From assembly GCA_036378155.1 (NCBI GenBank), contig DASUXA010000034.1, forward strand, positions 1-64,000: a DNA stretch of 64,000 nt, written 5' to 3'. Made by a program: the position numbers and the translations under genes. The notes below the pieces were generated by a model. That model searched no databases, had not been told where the DNA came from, and was given only the letters and a program-made list of their open reading frames with translations. The first letter of the stretch is position 1. Each line of letters begins with the position of its first letter. Shown here in pieces: positions 62,272 through 64,000 of this stretch. This DNA is from DASUXA01 sp036378155 (GTDB taxonomy: Bacteria > Actinomycetota > Actinomycetes > Mycobacteriales > Micromonosporaceae).

Positions 62272-64000
62272 TCAGCCCTCCCACTCCACGCGCCGCTGCG
62301 CGGCGGTCACCGCGTGCGCCAACTCCCGCTCGCCGACCTTGACGGTGATGTCGTGCCCCTGCTCGATCGCGGCGTGGATCGCGGCGAGCAGCCGCACCAC
62401 ATCGCGCATCGTGTCGTGGGTGGTGACGTTCTCCGGCTTGCCGGTGCCGTTGTAGACCGACGACCAGCCCGGCATCAGCGGCCCACCGTTGTCGTAGCCG
62501 CGCGGAGGCAGGTTCGGGTTGGCCTGCTGCACCGCGAAGATCGACCCGTAGCGGGCACGGATGTAGTTGATACCGGCGACGATGTTCGCGACCGGGTTGA
62601 ACGGGTCGTTGGGCAGCCGGGGATCGCGGTACGCGGCGAACGTCGGGCCGATGGTTTGCATCAGACCCATCGACGGATGCCCGGCGCGGGCGTTGGCGTC
62701 CCACAGGTTGATCGCCCTCGGGTTGCCGCCCGACTCGCGGCCGATCAGTACCGACAGCGGGCCGATCCACGACGGACCCACCCCGGTCAACGCGACAGCC
62801 GCCGCGATCCACTGCGCCAACGCCCCGGACGGCGCGCCACCACCGGCGAACATCGAGCCGAGACTGTGGGTGACGAAATCGGCGATGACCGACACCATCT
62901 TGCGGGGGATCGCGGTCAGCAGCTTCACGAAATCACCGTTGCCGAACGCCCCGGCGATACCGTTGATCGCCCCACCGACCTTGCCGAGCAGCCACTTCGC
63001 GGGGCTGGTGAAGATGCCGAGGATATCGCCGATCGCGCCGCCGATCGCGCCGACGATGCCACCGGAGGCGAACCCGGTGATCGGCTCGCCGCGTCGTGCT
63101 GCCGCGTTCCACGCCAGGAACCGATCCTTGCCGATCTGGCGAACCAGTTCGGGCACGGCCACACCCTCGCCCTTGGACAGCATCGCCGGGATGGTGTCCC
63201 GGCCCGGTTCGTAGCCGTCGAGCACACCACCGGAGGCGAGCCCGTGGAACACCGGGGCCACGGCACCGGCACCGATCTCGTGGACGGCACCCAGGTGCGG
63301 CGCGCCGGGGAACACCCCGGCCACCGCGTTCCACGCGTTGATGATCCCATCGTTGATCACGTAGCGGATCACCCAGTTCACCGGGGTCTTCGCCAGGTTC
63401 TGCACCCGCGCCCACGCCGCGCCGACCGCGTTGGCTCCGGCGTTCCACGCGTTCGGCACGTCCCGCGTAATGAACCGGATCATGAAGTCGAGCACCGGTC
63501 GGATGCCCCGGTTCCACACCCAGTCGATTGTGGACTGGATGCCGTGCCACACCGGTTCGATGACGTTGTGCCACAGCCAGGTGAACGCCGGGGCGACCAG
63601 GTTCTCGATGAACCACTTCACCGCCCGGAAGATCGGCAGAATGTAGTAGTTCCAGTACGCGCCGATCGCGGCCTGAATACCGTTCCACACCGGTTCGATG
63701 ACGTTGTGCCACAGCCACACGAACGCGGGGGCGACCACACCCACGATGAACGCCCGGATCGCGTTGAACACCGGCGACAGCACGTTGTTCCACGCGAACG
63801 ACGCGGCGGCCTGGATGCCGTGCCAGGCGGCCTCGACGACGTTGCGGAACCCCTGGAAGTGGGTCCAGGCGTAGATCAGCGCGCCGACCAGCAGGCCGAG
63901 CAGCGCGATGACCAGCCCGAGCGGCGACACGGTGAACGCCAGCGACAGGGCCAGCCACGCCACCCGCACCACACCGATCACCGCCGACGCGAGCCGGAAC
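62272..64000 (-). CDS. Tape measure protein with lytic transglycosylase domain (N-terminus outside window)
   Basis: The frame is open to the window edge; 575 C-terminal residues are seen. A hydrophobic helix (LAFTVSPLGLVIALLGLLVGALIYAW) is followed by near-identical Trp-rich repeats, PAFVWLWHNVIEPVWNGIQ and PAFTWLWHNVIEPVWHGIQ. Then comes a Gly/Ala-rich region and, in the last 190 residues, a soluble lytic transglycosylase domain: LIGRESGGNPRAINLWD (catalytic Glu), SMGLMQTIGPTFAAYRDP, NPVANIVAGINYIRARYG. The tape measure sets tail length, and the SLT domain cuts peptidoglycan during DNA injection. Confidence 0.9.
   Translation of the reverse strand, partial: FRLASAVIGVVRVAWLALSLAFTVSPLGLVIALLGLLVGALIYAWTHFQGFRNVVEAAWHGIQAAASFAWNNVLSPVFNAIRAFIVGVVAPAFVWLWHNVIEPVWNGIQAAIGAYWNYYILPIFRAVKWFIENLVAPAFTWLWHNVIEPVWHGIQSTIDWVWNRGIRPVLDFMIRFITRDVPNAWNAGANAVGAAWARVQNLAKTPVNWVIRYVINDGIINAWNAVAGVFPGAPHLGAVHEIGAGAVAPVFHGLASGGVLDGYEPGRDTIPAMLSKGEGVAVPELVRQIGKDRFLAWNAAARRGEPITGFASGGIVGAIGGAIGDILGIFTSPAKWLLGKVGGAINGIAGAFGNGDFVKLLTAIPRKMVSVIADFVTHSLGSMFAGGGAPSGALAQWIAAAVALTGVGPSWIGPLSVLIGRESGGNPRAINLWDANARAGHPSMGLMQTIGPTFAAYRDPRLPNDPFNPVANIVAGINYIRARYGSIFAVQQANPNLPPRGYDNGGPLMPGWSSVYNGTGKPENVTTHDTMRDVVRLLAAIHAAIEQGHDITVKVGERELAHAVTAAQRRVEWEG

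Larger units (their letters stand above)
52728..64000. mobile_element. Prophage, left part (right end outside window)
   Basis: From the broken methyltransferase to the window end all genes are phage-like: DUF932, HTH, HNH, holin-like, coiled-coil membrane protein, tail-associated paralogues, large tail protein, distal tail protein and tape measure. All but DUF932 are on the minus strand. GGTACC is much rarer in the tail region than in the host part. A siphovirus-like long-tailed phage is indicated. Integrase, repressor, capsid and terminase genes are not in view. Confidence 0.85.

Overview
The window is high-GC actinobacterial chromosome (by eye about 70-72% G+C) with the left part of a prophage at its right end. 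It combines a hopanoid cluster of the actinomycete type, a complete mce lipid-transport operon beside a SigD/RsdA pair, GTG/TTG starts, and many 4-bp stop/start overlaps. This points to a filamentous actinomycete, perhaps Micromonosporaceae or a relative. No rRNA or tRNA gene was recognised and there is no taxonomic marker, so this is an inference.

Layout. 1-1219: C-terminally cut glutamate-cysteine ligase (GCS2 family), minus strand. 1425-5523: three-gene plus-strand operon with an unusual MGDG-synthase-like glycosyltransferase fused to a WS/DGAT acyltransferase, a DMT-type membrane protein and a short-chain dehydrogenase. 5524-5781: convergent intergenic stretch with two related palindromes. 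14301-5782 (minus): seven hopanoid genes in a row, hpnC, hpnD, hpnE, polyprenyl synthase, shc, an hpnG-ispH fusion and hpnH. Together they cover squalene formation, cyclisation and side-chain extension. 14423-14746: small DUF1508-like gene. 21889-14886 (minus): four-gene operon with a PoxB-like ThDP enzyme, a large FAD/Fe-S D-2-hydroxyacid dehydrogenase, an Anabaena sensory rhodopsin transducer (ASRT) homologue and a GH15 glucoamylase/trehalase-like enzyme.

21990-27385: a frameshifted PPC/DUF296 gene, PAP2 phosphatase and MFS transporter (minus), then a DMT transporter and two small membrane proteins (plus), and a disordered acidic protein (minus). 27567-28850: citrate synthase. 30405-28982 (minus): SigD-type sigma factor and its membrane anti-sigma RsdA, divergent from the mce operon at 30623-41513 (ATPase, two permeases, MceA-F, two Mce-associated membrane proteins). 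41538-48300: SRPBCC/DUF2867-like protein, SDR, ClpP-like protein without recognisable catalytic residues, LCP-family protein, secreted BNR-repeat protein preceded by a terminator, and a family III CoA-transferase. 48440-52565: TrpB2, PAC2 protein and APC amino-acid permease.

At 52562-52729 the start of a SAM methyltransferase gene, coupled to the permease, stops after about 55 codons. The prophage begins there: DUF932 protein, HTH protein, HNH protein, holin-like and coiled-coil membrane proteins, two intact and one broken copy of a roughly 180-residue tail-associated protein, a 1310-residue tail protein, a distal tail protein and a tape measure protein that runs off the window. No integrase, capsid or terminase gene is inside the window.

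A window-wide signal is the palindrome GGTACC. By eye it is strongly over-represented in the host part and close to chance level in the prophage tail region. No gap between genes exceeds 300 bases.
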